Made by a program: the position numbers and the translations under genes. Positions 1 to 8,277 of a stretch of DNA of 64,000 bases are shown piece after piece. A model generated the notes under the pieces. The model made no database searches. It was not told where the DNA came from and saw nothing but the letters and a program-made list of their open reading frames with translations. The DNA comes from Planctomycetaceae bacterium (GTDB lineage Bacteria > Planctomycetota > Phycisphaerae > Sedimentisphaerales > Anaerohalosphaeraceae): positions 1-64,000 of the forward strand of contig JAJFTK010000054.1 in assembly GCA_021372945.1 (NCBI GenBank), read 5' to 3'. Numbering within the stretch: position 1 is the first letter of the stretch; each line of letters opens with the position of its first letter.

Positions 1-52
1 ACTTAAAGCCTTGAAGCTGGTTTTCTTCAATTTCTTGGCGTTTTGCGCTCAT
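1..52 (-). CDS. Truncated CDS at window edge, unidentified
   Basis: A reading frame opens with ATG at 52 and runs leftward off the window. The 17 visible codons begin MSAKRQEIEENQLQGF and contain no stop. The charged N-terminus with an NQLQGF patch reminds me of some DDE transposase N-termini, but this is a weak impression. No convincing Shine-Dalgarno precedes the ATG, and the flanking DNA (53-120) is AT-rich. It could be a chance open frame. Confidence 0.3.
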   Translation of the reverse strand, partial: MSAKRQEIEENQLQGFK

Positions 53-158
53 GAAGTGCTAGTTAAACAAAGCTTAAAATAAAGCGCAAGATTAAAATAA
101 AAAAACTTTTCGAGCAATTTTAGTGCCGAACAGGATTGTGACTGTCCCTAATTAAAAA

Positions 159-183
159 GACACGGGCAAGATGCCCGTGATAC
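159..183 (-). terminator. Hairpin terminator after the AraC gene; dispersed repeat copy 1
   Basis: CACGGGC (161-167) pairs with GCCCGTG (173-179) around a 5-nt loop. On the minus strand the hairpin is followed by TCTTTTTAATT, so it can end transcription of the AraC gene, whose stop codon is at 200. The same GACACGGGC-n5-GCCCGTGATA unit recurs at 23415-23438, so it is also a dispersed repeat. Confidence 0.7.
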
Positions 184-199
184 AAAGTTCCGTGCTGCA

Positions 200-1102
200 T
201 TAGGAACTGAGGCGGCGGAACTGTTTGGGCGTGCTGCCGGTATTTCTTTTGAAAATGCGGTGGAAGAACAAGACGTCGGTAAAGCCGGCGCGAAAGGCAA
301 CCTCGCCGCAACTGAGACTGGTAGCGCGAAGCAGCGTCTTGGCGGCCTCGATGCGGAGCATCTGCTGATAGGCAAGCGGGGGCATGCCGAAGGCTTTCTT
401 GAAGGCGCGGAAGAAATAACTTTTCGTAACGCCGGCCATTTGCGCAAGCTGATTCATGGTGACCGGTTCAAGGTAATGCTCTTCCAGCCAAAGACGGATG
501 CGGCTGAACCGATCATCGACAATCGGCGGGTCGAGCGGCTTCTGTGTACAGTACTCCATCAGGAAGTCCAGGATGTGAGCCAGCGTGCGATGCACGTAAT
601 AGCCTGATGAAGGACGGCTGCTGTTGAGATAATCGACCGCCTGGACCATCAAATTGGACAGAGACTGGCGATTTTCGGCCGAAAGGATACTGTCTTCAAA
701 TAGGGTAGTATCCATGCCGGAATAGAGGGACAGCAATTTCGCAAATGGGAGTTTAAGGGTCTGTTGTGTATCAGTTTCATAAGAGAAGGTCAGTTCTGAA
801 TAGACCGCCGTCTGTCGTCGGGTGACAAACTCATGCCTTTGGCCGGGATGTACCAGGACGCAGGTGCCCGGTTCGGCAGGTAGAAAGCGGCCTTTTTTTG
901 AGTACCAGCCCTGTCCTTTTGTGTAAAGAACAATGTGGTAGAAGTCGTGGACGTGCTCAGAAAAGGTCAAACGGCTTCCGACGGCGCGGTCCTGGTCGAT
1001 CGTGGCGTGCAGCATAATGGGGCGGAATATTGCCGAGCCGGAATAAATACTGGCGATCTGGGGTCTTTCGGGCAGTTTTTTGATCCTGACAAATCTCCGC
1101 AT
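200..1102 (-). CDS. AraC-family transcriptional regulator
   Basis: This 300-residue protein has the classic AraC layout: an N-terminal cupin-like effector-binding half (about residues 1-140, with the HVHDFYHIVLY stretch typical of the sugar-sensing barrel) and a C-terminal double helix-turn-helix (about 205-298). The second helix-turn-helix contains VAFRAGFTDVLFFHRIFKR, the family signature, and ends in TPKQFRR. It probably senses a sugar or glycoside and activates the divergent block starting at 1221. Its start codon is only 8 bp from one of two TATCATACAA direct repeats in the shared intergenic region, which suits autoregulation. The ligand is unknown. The hairpin at 159-183 probably ends its transcript. 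Confidence 0.9.
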   Translation of the reverse strand: MRRFVRIKKLPERPQIASIYSGSAIFRPIMLHATIDQDRAVGSRLTFSEHVHDFYHIVLYTKGQGWYSKKGRFLPAEPGTCVLVHPGQRHEFVTRRQTAVYSELTFSYETDTQQTLKLPFAKLLSLYSGMDTTLFEDSILSAENRQSLSNLMVQAVDYLNSSRPSSGYYVHRTLAHILDFLMEYCTQKPLDPPIVDDRFSRIRLWLEEHYLEPVTMNQLAQMAGVTKSYFFRAFKKAFGMPPLAYQQMLRIEAAKTLLRATSLSCGEVAFRAGFTDVLFFHRIFKRNTGSTPKQFRRLSS

Positions 1103-1109
1103 GGGATAC

Positions 1110-1172
1110 TATCATACAATAGTTAGGCATTATTGTCTATATGATTTTTGAGACATAAGTATTATCATACAA
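1110..1172. promoter_or_regulatory. Direct repeats TATCATACAA in the AraC/pseudopilin intergenic region
   Basis: TATCATACAA occurs at 1110-1119 and again at 1163-1172 in the same orientation, 53 bp apart, between the divergent AraC and pseudopilin genes. AraC-type activators commonly bind direct repeats near the promoters they control, so these are candidate binding sites. The first copy lies next to the AraC start codon; the second is about 50 bp upstream of the pseudopilin start at 1221. Only sequence repetition is seen; binding is inferred. Confidence 0.45.
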
Positions 1173-1220
1173 GGATAACGGTTTCAAATAGAACAACAAA
1201 TGAAAGAGGAGTTTGAAATC

Positions 1221-2072
1221 ATGCGATTCGGAAAAGCGTTCACATTGATTGAATTGCTGGTCGTCATCGCAATCATCGCTTTGCTGCTTGCCATCATTAC
1301 GCCGGCGCTTCGGCTTGCCAAGCAAAAAGGGGCGTCCGCGGTCTGCATGACCAATTTAAAGAACATGGCGCTGGGATGGTACACGTACGCCGAAGAACAT
1401 AACAGCAGGATCATGAGCGCCGAGATGGAGGCGACCGATGCGCGGGGAAACCTTATCGCGTGGATCGGGATGCCGCGCTATCAGAATGGCACCGTCATGG
1501 GAGGCACGGAATTTACCCGCACGACGCCGGAGGTTTCGGATGAGCATGAAGAACTAGGGATCGAAAAGGGCGTGCTTTATCCTTACCTGGGGACCACCGA
1601 GGCATATCACTGTGTAGGGGACACGATCCGCAAAGGTCCCGATGGTACGCGGATGTATGTGTCCTATTGCGTCCCGCTATGTTTAAATTCAAACAACACG
1701 AGCAACAATTTCTATCATACAAAACGGGACAGGATCACAGCGCCGGGAACGCGATTCTGTTTTGTTGAAAGCGGCGAGACGCTCCGGGGCAACTGGATAT
1801 CGGGCGGGCATTTCGTCATCGCCTGCCCCGAGTACGGCCATTCGGGATACGGATTGTGGTCGCCGATCGCAATCAATCATGGCGACAGCAGCGCGTTCGG
1901 ATTCACGGACGGTCACGCGGAGCTGCGCAAGTGGCATGATAAGGATGTATTTGAACACTATAACCGCACGGCCAATAGTAATGTGTATAATACCTTTATT
2001 CCTGATCAAGGCACGATGAGCGATGACATTCGCTACATTGTAGATGGGTGGGCATACCGGTATAAGAAATAA
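1221..2072 (+). CDS. Pseudopilin-like secreted protein (type II/IV N-terminal cleavage motif, H-x9-DG tail)
   Basis: The N-terminus (MRFGKAFTLIELLVVIAII) is a textbook prepilin leader and cleavage/methylation motif: a short basic leader, then FTLIE and a hydrophobic helix. The C-terminal half carries the H-x9-DG signature (HGDSSAFGFTDG) of the large DUF1559-type families expanded in Planctomycetes and Lentisphaerae. I chose ATG 1221 over the upstream ATG 1200 because AGAGGAG at 1205-1211 is well spaced for it, and this start puts the leader peptide at the true N-terminus. The product is 283 residues. It should be inserted in the inner membrane and processed by a prepilin peptidase. Its place at the head of the sugar catabolic block suggests a surface or secretion role in substrate handling, which is inference. 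Confidence 0.85.
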   Translation: MRFGKAFTLIELLVVIAIIALLLAIITPALRLAKQKGASAVCMTNLKNMALGWYTYAEEHNSRIMSAEMEATDARGNLIAWIGMPRYQNGTVMGGTEFTRTTPEVSDEHEELGIEKGVLYPYLGTTEAYHCVGDTIRKGPDGTRMYVSYCVPLCLNSNNTSNNFYHTKRDRITAPGTRFCFVESGETLRGNWISGGHFVIACPEYGHSGYGLWSPIAINHGDSSAFGFTDGHAELRKWHDKDVFEHYNRTANSNVYNTFIPDQGTMSDDIRYIVDGWAYRYKK

Positions 2073-2196
2073 GCGGTGTTTCGGGCCTGGCTTTTTATCG
2101 CCTGGCGTACGCGCGTTTTTTAAATTGCACGGTTGAGAAATCGGCCGTCTGCACGTATAATATCTCTTTGTTTCATACATTTAGAGGTCTGGGATC

Positions 2197-3231
2197 ATGA
2201 ATGATGTTCAATGGCAGGTCCTGCTGGACGTAATCGCCGGCAAAACGATCAAACCATTACCCGTGGGCTTTATCATTGATAGCCCATGGCTGCCGGGCTG
2301 GGCGGGGATTTCCACGCTGGATTATTTTACCAGCGATGAATTGTGGTTCGAAGCGAACAAGCGAGCGATCGAGACATTCCCGGATGTGATGTTCTTGCCG
2401 GGGTTCTGGTCGGAATACGGGATGTGCACGGAGCCCAGCGCGTTCGGCGCCAAGTGCAGTTTCCACGAGCGCGAGCTGCCGTACGCCGACAAGATCCTCC
2501 GGCAAGTCGAGGATATCGATACCCTGAGCGTTCCCAAGCCGCAGCAGGACGGGCTGGCGCCGTTCATTCTCAATCGTCTAAAGCTCAACCGCAAGAAAAT
2601 CGAGAAAATGGGGCATACGATCCGGTTCGCTGTGGCGCGCGGCCCGCTGAACATCGCCTCGTTCCTGATGGGGACCACGGAGTTTCTGATCGCTTCGCGA
2701 ACTGACGCGGACAAGGTGCATACGCTGCTGAAGATCATCACTGACTATTCGATTCAATGGCTGAAGCTGCAGAAGCAGGCGATCGATACGATTGACGGCA
2801 TCCTGCTGCTGGACGACATCGTGGGATTCTGCGGGCGGCCGGATTTCGAAACATTCGCACGGCCGTACCTCAAGGCGATCTTTGACAGCCTTGACGTGAA
2901 CGTGAAGTTTTTCCATAATGACGCCGACGGCAAGGTCTGTTCACCGTTCTTGTCGGAGATCGGGATCAATCTTTTCAACTTCAGTTTTCTTCATTCGATG
3001 GACCAGATGAAGGCTTGGACGGGCAATAAGGTAACGCTGCTCGGCAATATCCCGCCGCGGGACGTGCTGGGGCTGGGTACCCCCGAGGAAGTGGCCCAAA
3101 GTGTAACGCGGTCGATCGCGGGAATGAAGGATACCAGCCGGATCATCCTGTCGTGCGGGGGCGGCATGCCGGATGGAGTTTCGAATGCTAATTTGAACGC
3201 TTTTATCAAGGCAGCAGAAAGGACACGATAA
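2197..3231 (+). CDS. Uroporphyrinogen decarboxylase (URO-D) family protein
   Basis: The 344-residue protein has the URO-D-like barrel pattern: GILLLDDIVGFCGRPDF in the middle, the FFHNDADG histidine/aspartate region, NIPPRDVLGLGTPEEV and a final SCGGGMPDGVS. These match the catabolic URO-D relatives (MtaA/CmuA-like or sugar-cluster members) rather than HemE. An AGAGG box lies upstream of ATG 2197. The stop is one base from the start of the next gene at 3233, so the two are translationally linked. The company of DUF6807, ThuA and Gfo/Idh/MocA genes points to a role in carbohydrate catabolism rather than haem synthesis. The substrate is unknown. Confidence 0.75.
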   Translation: MNDVQWQVLLDVIAGKTIKPLPVGFIIDSPWLPGWAGISTLDYFTSDELWFEANKRAIETFPDVMFLPGFWSEYGMCTEPSAFGAKCSFHERELPYADKILRQVEDIDTLSVPKPQQDGLAPFILNRLKLNRKKIEKMGHTIRFAVARGPLNIASFLMGTTEFLIASRTDADKVHTLLKIITDYSIQWLKLQKQAIDTIDGILLLDDIVGFCGRPDFETFARPYLKAIFDSLDVNVKFFHNDADGKVCSPFLSEIGINLFNFSFLHSMDQMKAWTGNKVTLLGNIPPRDVLGLGTPEEVAQSVTRSIAGMKDTSRIILSCGGGMPDGVSNANLNAFIKAAERTR

Positions 3232-3232
3232 G

Positions 3233-4252
3233 ATGAAATCACTAGAGAACGGGTGGATGGTAGTGCTGGTCAGTTTTTTCTGCGTTGCGGCGCTTTTTGT
3301 GTTTGGCTCATGCAGGGCAAACGCGGCCCAGAACAAGGCCGGACGCTTCGCGGCCGTGGATGACGGCACGGCGATTACGCTGAAGGCGGACGGCAAAGAT
3401 ATTTTAAGCTATTATCACGCGGTTAAGGACGTTCCGGCGGGCGTGAACCCCTTATACAAAAAGAGCGGATTTATTCATCCGCTGTGGTCGCCGGCGGGCA
3501 AAGAGCTGACGCGCATCCAGGCGCCGGACCATTATCATCATTACGGCATCTGGGCGCCATGGACGCTGACGCATATCGAGGGACGCAAGGTGGATTTCTG
3601 GAACCTGGCCGAAGGCGAGGGGACCGTGCGATTCGCGGGCGTGGAATCTATCGAAACCAAAGGCGATGCGGCGATCCTGCGGGTCAAACAGGAGCATGTG
3701 GATTTTACCGCGGACAAGGCGGGGCGTGTTTCCATCGTGGAAGTGCTGGAAATGAAAGCCCGGCCGGCGACGGTGGAAGGCCGTCCGGCGTGGGTCGTTG
3801 ATTATACCAGCCGACAGACCAACGTGCTGAATGTTCCCATCGAACTGGACGCGTACCGCTATGGCGGGGGCATTGGATTTCGGGCAACCGAACAGTGGAC
3901 GGCCAAGAACACTGCCGTGCTGACCTCAGACGGCAAGACCCGTGCGGAGGCCGACGGTACGCGAGCGCGGTGGTGCGACGTTAACGGTGGATTCGATGAC
4001 GGCAGCAAGGCGGGCATCGTCTTTCTGGATCACCCATCCAATCGCGAGCACCCGGAACCGATGCGGGTCTGGCCGCTGAATACGAACAAGGGGCGCGGCG
4101 ATATGTTCTTCGAGTTCTGCCCGATCCGGCTGACTTCGTGGACCTTCGAGCCGCAGAAAGAATATGTGCTGCGCTACCGGATGATCGTGTATGACGGTAC
4201 GGTCAAGCCCGAGACGGCCGAAAGCCTGTGGAAAGAATTCAGTCAAAAGTAG
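3233..4252 (+). CDS. PmoA-family (DUF6807) secreted protein
   Basis: This 339-residue protein has an N-terminal signal sequence (VVLVSFFCVAALFVFGSC, then RANA before a possible cleavage site). Downstream are the DUF6807 hallmarks: HPLWSPAGKELT, the histidine-rich DHYHHYGIWAPW, a central beta-rich region and a C-terminal NTNKGRGDMFFEFCPI. The family is labelled PmoA-like in databases but has no demonstrated link to methane oxidation. It is common in sugar utilisation loci with ThuA and Gfo/Idh/MocA proteins, as here. It follows the URO-D gene with no gap and precedes ThuA by 14 nt, so it is part of one operon. A periplasmic role in glycoside processing is inference. Confidence 0.75.
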   Translation: MKSLENGWMVVLVSFFCVAALFVFGSCRANAAQNKAGRFAAVDDGTAITLKADGKDILSYYHAVKDVPAGVNPLYKKSGFIHPLWSPAGKELTRIQAPDHYHHYGIWAPWTLTHIEGRKVDFWNLAEGEGTVRFAGVESIETKGDAAILRVKQEHVDFTADKAGRVSIVEVLEMKARPATVEGRPAWVVDYTSRQTNVLNVPIELDAYRYGGGIGFRATEQWTAKNTAVLTSDGKTRAEADGTRARWCDVNGGFDDGSKAGIVFLDHPSNREHPEPMRVWPLNTNKGRGDMFFEFCPIRLTSWTFEPQKEYVLRYRMIVYDGTVKPETAESLWKEFSQK

Positions 4253-4266
4253 CCAAGGAGAAAGTA

Positions 4267-5037
4267 ATGAATCGAAAGATGCTGTGTTTTATGCTGGCCG
4301 CGGTGATCACAGGCAGTTTCTGCTTCGGCGAGCACGTGCTGATCTACAGTAAGAACGGCAAGGGGTATGTGCATAACAACATCGCCGCCAGTGTGGAGTG
4401 TTTGAAGAAAATCTGCACCCAGCGGCAATGGACGTTTGAGGCCACTGACGATGCAGGTGTCTTTACCGCCGAGAAGATCAAGGCGTTCGATCTGCTGGTG
4501 TTTACCAACACCAATAACGAGACGTTCGATACGGACGCGCAGAAACAGGTGTTCCAGAAGTATATCCAGGACGGCGGCCGGTTCGTGGCGATCCATTCGG
4601 CCTGCGGCAGCGAGCGGCAGTGGCCGTGGTTCTGGGAGAACCTGGGCGGCAAGTTCGTGCGGCACCCGGCCTTGCAGCCGTTCGACATCCAGGTCATCGA
4701 TGCAACCCATCCTTCGACCGCTCACCTGCCCAAGGTGTGGAAGTGGGAGGATGAATGCTACTATGTGAATGAGCTGAGCCCGCGGATTCACATACTGCTC
4801 GCGGTGGACCTGCGGACGATCAAGGACGAAGGCAAAGACAAGTACCCGGGCCGCGTGTTCGGCGACTTTTTCCCGCTGGCATGGTGCCAGGAATTTGACG
4901 GCGGAAGGCAATGGTACACGGCGCTGGGGCACAAGATCGAGCACTACCAGGACGACAACTTCATCCGCCACCTGGCCGGTGGTATGGAATGGGCCCTGAA
5001 GAAAAACGAACAAGCGCAAACAGATAAAAAGGACTAG
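4267..5037 (+). CDS. ThuA-domain protein, exported
   Basis: The start at 4267 is chosen because AAGGAG (4255-4260) sits 6 nt upstream and the product then opens with a signal peptide, MNRKMLCFMLAAVITGSFCFG. The mature part has the class I glutamine-amidotransferase-like ThuA fold: LIYSKNGKGYVHNN, DLLVFTNTNNETF, GGRFVAIHSACGS (in place of the amidotransferase nucleophile elbow), and a C-terminal ALGHKIEHYQDD. ThuA proteins act in disaccharide and keto-glycoside metabolism, often beside Gfo/Idh/MocA dehydrogenases. The neighbour 2 nt downstream is such a dehydrogenase. The product is 256 residues. The first seven residues match the signal peptide of the double-GH95 protein at 32307. Confidence 0.8.
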   Translation: MNRKMLCFMLAAVITGSFCFGEHVLIYSKNGKGYVHNNIAASVECLKKICTQRQWTFEATDDAGVFTAEKIKAFDLLVFTNTNNETFDTDAQKQVFQKYIQDGGRFVAIHSACGSERQWPWFWENLGGKFVRHPALQPFDIQVIDATHPSTAHLPKVWKWEDECYYVNELSPRIHILLAVDLRTIKDEGKDKYPGRVFGDFFPLAWCQEFDGGRQWYTALGHKIEHYQDDNFIRHLAGGMEWALKKNEQAQTDKKD

Positions 5038-5039
5038 TT

Positions 5040-6425
5040 ATGAAAAGACGCGATTTCCTGAAGAATTCATTCGTGACAACGGGAAGCCTGATCGGCATGC
5101 CGGCGATTCTCACTTCATGCTCGTTTGGCCAAACGGCCAGGAACGGCAAGATCAACATCGGGCAGATCGGTTTCGGCCGCATTGCCCGCAGCCATGACCT
5201 GCCGCTGACGATCAAGCACGACATGTGCCGGGTCGTCGCGGTGGCGGACGTGGACAGCAAACGCGCGCAGGACGGTAAGAAATGGATCGAGGATTACTAT
5301 GCCAAAAAGACCGGGCAGGCAAACTATGTCGATGTGAAGGTGTATGCCGACTATAAGGAGATGCTGGCGGACAAGAACATCGACGCGGTGATCATTTCGA
5401 CGCCGGACCACTGGCACGCGCAGCCGGCGATGGAGGCGGCGCTTGCGGGCAAGGATATTTACATGCAGAAACCGACTTCGCTGACGATCGCGGAAGGCCG
5501 GCAGATGGCGGATGTAATGAAAAAAACCGGCCGGATCTTCCAGCTTGGAAGTCAGCAGCGGTCAACGAACCCGTGGCCGCATTTTAAGCGGGTCTGCGAG
5601 CTGGTTCGCAACGGCAAGATCGGCCAATTACAGAACATCAAGATCGGACTGCCCAGCGACCCATCGGGCCCGGAAGAGCCCGAGATGCCGGTGCCGCCGA
5701 ATCTCAATTACGAGATGTGGCTGGGTTCGACGCCGCTGGTGTATTATACGGAAAACCGGGTGCACCCGCAGAACGGTTACGATCGGCCGGGATGGCTGCG
5801 GTGCGAACAGTTCGGGGCCGGAATGATTACGGGCTGGGGCGTGCATCATCTGGATATCGCGCATTGGGGCATGGGGGCCGAGTTCACGGGCCCCGTAGAG
5901 ATCGAAGGCACCGCCGAATTCCCGAAATCGGGATTGTGGGATGTGCACGGCGATTACAATGTCGTTGCCAAATACGCCAATGGCGTGACGATGAACGTCA
6001 GCACTGTTCACCCGAACGGAATACGGTTCGAAGGCACCGAAGGCTGGATCTTTGTGACGCGCGGCAGCACGCGCGTGACCGACAGCGACCCGATGACGGG
6101 CGATCCGAACAAGTCGCCGGTGCTGGTGAGCGACCGCAAGATCTATGATGCCGTGATCGGGCCCAACGATGTGCATTTGTACGACAGCCCGGAACAGCAT
6201 CTGAACTGGCTGCAGTGCATTCTGAGCCGCAAGGAGCCGATCTCGCCGGCGGAAGTGGCGCACCGGTCGTGCAGCGCGTGCCTGCTGAGCCATATCGCGA
6301 TGAAGCTCAAACGCAAGCTGCGGTGGGACCCCGCCAAGGAGCAGTTCATCGACGATGCCGAAGCGAACGGGATGATCGCTCGCCCGCAGCGCAAGCCCTA
6401 CGGGACCAATTACGTAAAAGTCTAA
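5040..6425 (+). CDS. Gfo/Idh/MocA family oxidoreductase, TAT-exported
   Basis: The 461-residue protein starts with MKRRDFLKNSFVTTGSLIG, a twin-arginine signal with a possible lipid-attachment Cys (LTSC). The Rossmann segment follows (INIGQIGFGRIARSHDLPL), then DAVIISTPDHWHAQPAMEAA and the conserved EKP-like step read here as MQKPTSLTIAEG. The C-terminal dimerisation domain contains GWGVHHLDIAHWGMG, the usual histidine-rich active-site segment. The enzyme is expected to oxidise or reduce a sugar or glycoside with a tightly bound nicotinamide cofactor outside the cytoplasm. It is the last gene of the 1221-6425 block and is followed at once by a terminator. Confidence 0.85.
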   Translation: MKRRDFLKNSFVTTGSLIGMPAILTSCSFGQTARNGKINIGQIGFGRIARSHDLPLTIKHDMCRVVAVADVDSKRAQDGKKWIEDYYAKKTGQANYVDVKVYADYKEMLADKNIDAVIISTPDHWHAQPAMEAALAGKDIYMQKPTSLTIAEGRQMADVMKKTGRIFQLGSQQRSTNPWPHFKRVCELVRNGKIGQLQNIKIGLPSDPSGPEEPEMPVPPNLNYEMWLGSTPLVYYTENRVHPQNGYDRPGWLRCEQFGAGMITGWGVHHLDIAHWGMGAEFTGPVEIEGTAEFPKSGLWDVHGDYNVVAKYANGVTMNVSTVHPNGIRFEGTEGWIFVTRGSTRVTDSDPMTGDPNKSPVLVSDRKIYDAVIGPNDVHLYDSPEQHLNWLQCILSRKEPISPAEVAHRSCSACLLSHIAMKLKRKLRWDPAKEQFIDDAEANGMIARPQRKPYGTNYVKV

Positions 6426-6449
6426 GCAGGATTCAAAATAGACGTGAAA

Positions 6450-6477
6450 GGCGGATCCGCAAAGGTCCGCCTTTTTT
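6450..6477 (+). terminator. Rho-independent terminator after the sugar block
   Basis: GGCGGATCC (6450-6458) pairs with GGTCCGCC (6464-6471), one bulged base, and is followed by TTTTTT (6472-6477). It ends the operon closing at 6425 and lies against the convergent recJ stop at 6480. The reverse strand has only a weak T-run after the stem, so it mainly serves the plus strand. Confidence 0.85.
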
Positions 6478-6479
6478 AT

Positions 6480-8225
6480 TTACTCGAACTGCACATCGCT
6501 GAGAACGAACTGGAGGCCGCGGCGGCCGTTATACGAATTGTACTGCGGCTCGAAGGCGACGCTAAAGACGTCAGTCTCCAGGAGTCTCTTTTCGAGCGGC
6601 CCCATGCCAAAGCCAATGCAGCGGACGGCGCCGCTGGAGTCGGAGATGGAAAGCTGCAGGTGGTCGCTGCGCGCCCCGACGCGGCGCGGCGGCGCGATGA
6701 GCTTGACGCCGCGCGCGGCAAAGAGCGGTTTGGGGTTGCCTTGCCCGAACGGCTCCAGGGCCGCCAGTTCCTTCATCAGGCGTTCGCTAAAATCGCCAAT
6801 GCGGGCCTCTGCATCAATCTCAAGAAAGCTCTGCAATTTTTCCTTGCGAATATTCTGGACGGCGTATTGTTCGAAGGCGTCGGTGAACGCGCGGATGTTT
6901 GATGGTTCGATCTTTAGGCCGGCGGCCATTTCATGTCCGCCGAAACGAACCAGATATGGCGAGCAGGCGGCCAGGGCCTCATAGAGATTGAAGCCTTCGA
7001 TGGAGCGGCCGCTGCCCTGGCCGACGCCGCCGGCGGTGTTGATCATGATGGTGGGGCGGTAGAACTCGTCGATAATGCGCGAAGCGACGATGCCGATGAC
7101 GCCGGGGTGCCACTGGTCGTCGGCAAGCACGATGGTGCGGCGGTCGGGGTGATTGAGGCCGCCTTGCAGGATTCGCTGCTTGGCCTGCTTGAAGATATCT
7201 TGTTGGCATTTCTGGCGCAGCTTGTTCTGGTCGCGAAGGTATTGGGCGATCTGAATGGCACGGATGTCGCTATCGGTCGTGAGCAGCTCGACGGCCAGGC
7301 GCGCGTGGCCCATGCGGCCGGCGGCGTTGAGCATGGGTGCCAGCTTAAAGGCGACCGCGTAACTGTCAACGTCTCCGGCGGCCAGTTCGGCGGCCTGTAC
7401 GAGGGCGCGGATGCCGGGAAGACTGGAGTTCTCGAGGGCCCGGAGTCCGTAACCGGCCAGCGCACGATTTTCGCTGCGGAGTTCGACGACATCGGCGATG
7501 GTGCCGATACCGGCCAGCGTGGTGGCGTCGAGCAGATACTGGCGAAGCTCGGGCGAGAGCTGACCGCCCTTGCGGCAGGTATTAGCCAGGGCCCATGCCA
7601 GTTTGAAGGCCACCATCGCGCCGGCCGAATGCGGGTTGGGATAGGCGGCATTGAGAAGCGGGTGGACGATGGCACAGGCCTGCGGCAGAATGGGGCCGCA
7701 CTGGTGATGGTCGGTGACAATGACGTCCAGATTCAACTGGCGAGCGCACTGCACCTCCTCGACGGCGGTGATGCCGCAATCGACGGTGATCAGCAGCTTT
7801 GTGCCGGCCTCGGCGAGCTGGCGGACGGCGTCGGTGTTTAGACCATAACCTTCATCGATGCGGTGCGGGATGTAGAAATCGACCTTGGCTCCCAGCATCT
7901 GGAGCAGGTGCCAGAGGATGGCGACGCTGGTGATGCCGTCAACATCATAGTCGCCGTAGATGGAGATCTTTTCGCCCATTTGGACGGCCTGCAAGATGCG
8001 TTGCACGGCGGAATCGATCCCCGGCAGAAGCGATGGATTGAGCAGATCGGTCAGCTTGGGCGCTAAAAAAGATTTTGCGGGGTCGCAATCATGAAGCTGG
8101 CGGTTGATGAGCACCTGGGCCAAAAGCGGCGATACCTTAAGCCTTTCCGCCAGAGCGGCGGCATGATCGCTGGCCGGACGGACCTGCCAGACCTTTTTGG
8201 GCATCCCTGCTGCTTTCGATTTCAC
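6480..8225 (-). CDS. recJ: Single-stranded-DNA-specific exonuclease RecJ
   Basis: The 581-residue protein shows the DHH-family metal-binding motifs in order: GDYDVDG at 91-97, VDCG at 148-151, DHH at 172-174 and NPHSAGAMVAFK near 197, then the DHHA1 motif FGGHEMAAG and a C-terminal OB-fold. It degrades single-stranded DNA 5' to 3' in recombination and mismatch repair with Mn or Mg. The GTG at 8225 is favoured because AAGGG lies 9 nt upstream; an internal ATG at 8204 is an alternative. Length is normal for RecJ. It is convergent with the sugar block. Confidence 0.95.
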   Translation of the reverse strand: MKSKAAGMPKKVWQVRPASDHAAALAERLKVSPLLAQVLINRQLHDCDPAKSFLAPKLTDLLNPSLLPGIDSAVQRILQAVQMGEKISIYGDYDVDGITSVAILWHLLQMLGAKVDFYIPHRIDEGYGLNTDAVRQLAEAGTKLLITVDCGITAVEEVQCARQLNLDVIVTDHHQCGPILPQACAIVHPLLNAAYPNPHSAGAMVAFKLAWALANTCRKGGQLSPELRQYLLDATTLAGIGTIADVVELRSENRALAGYGLRALENSSLPGIRALVQAAELAAGDVDSYAVAFKLAPMLNAAGRMGHARLAVELLTTDSDIRAIQIAQYLRDQNKLRQKCQQDIFKQAKQRILQGGLNHPDRRTIVLADDQWHPGVIGIVASRIIDEFYRPTIMINTAGGVGQGSGRSIEGFNLYEALAACSPYLVRFGGHEMAAGLKIEPSNIRAFTDAFEQYAVQNIRKEKLQSFLEIDAEARIGDFSERLMKELAALEPFGQGNPKPLFAARGVKLIAPPRRVGARSDHLQLSISDSSGAVRCIGFGMGPLEKRLLETDVFSVAFEPQYNSYNGRRGLQFVLSDVQFE

Positions 8226-8277
8226 TTTTCACAACCCTTAAGATGTTACGGGATTATAGCGGCCGGGCGAAACGGTG

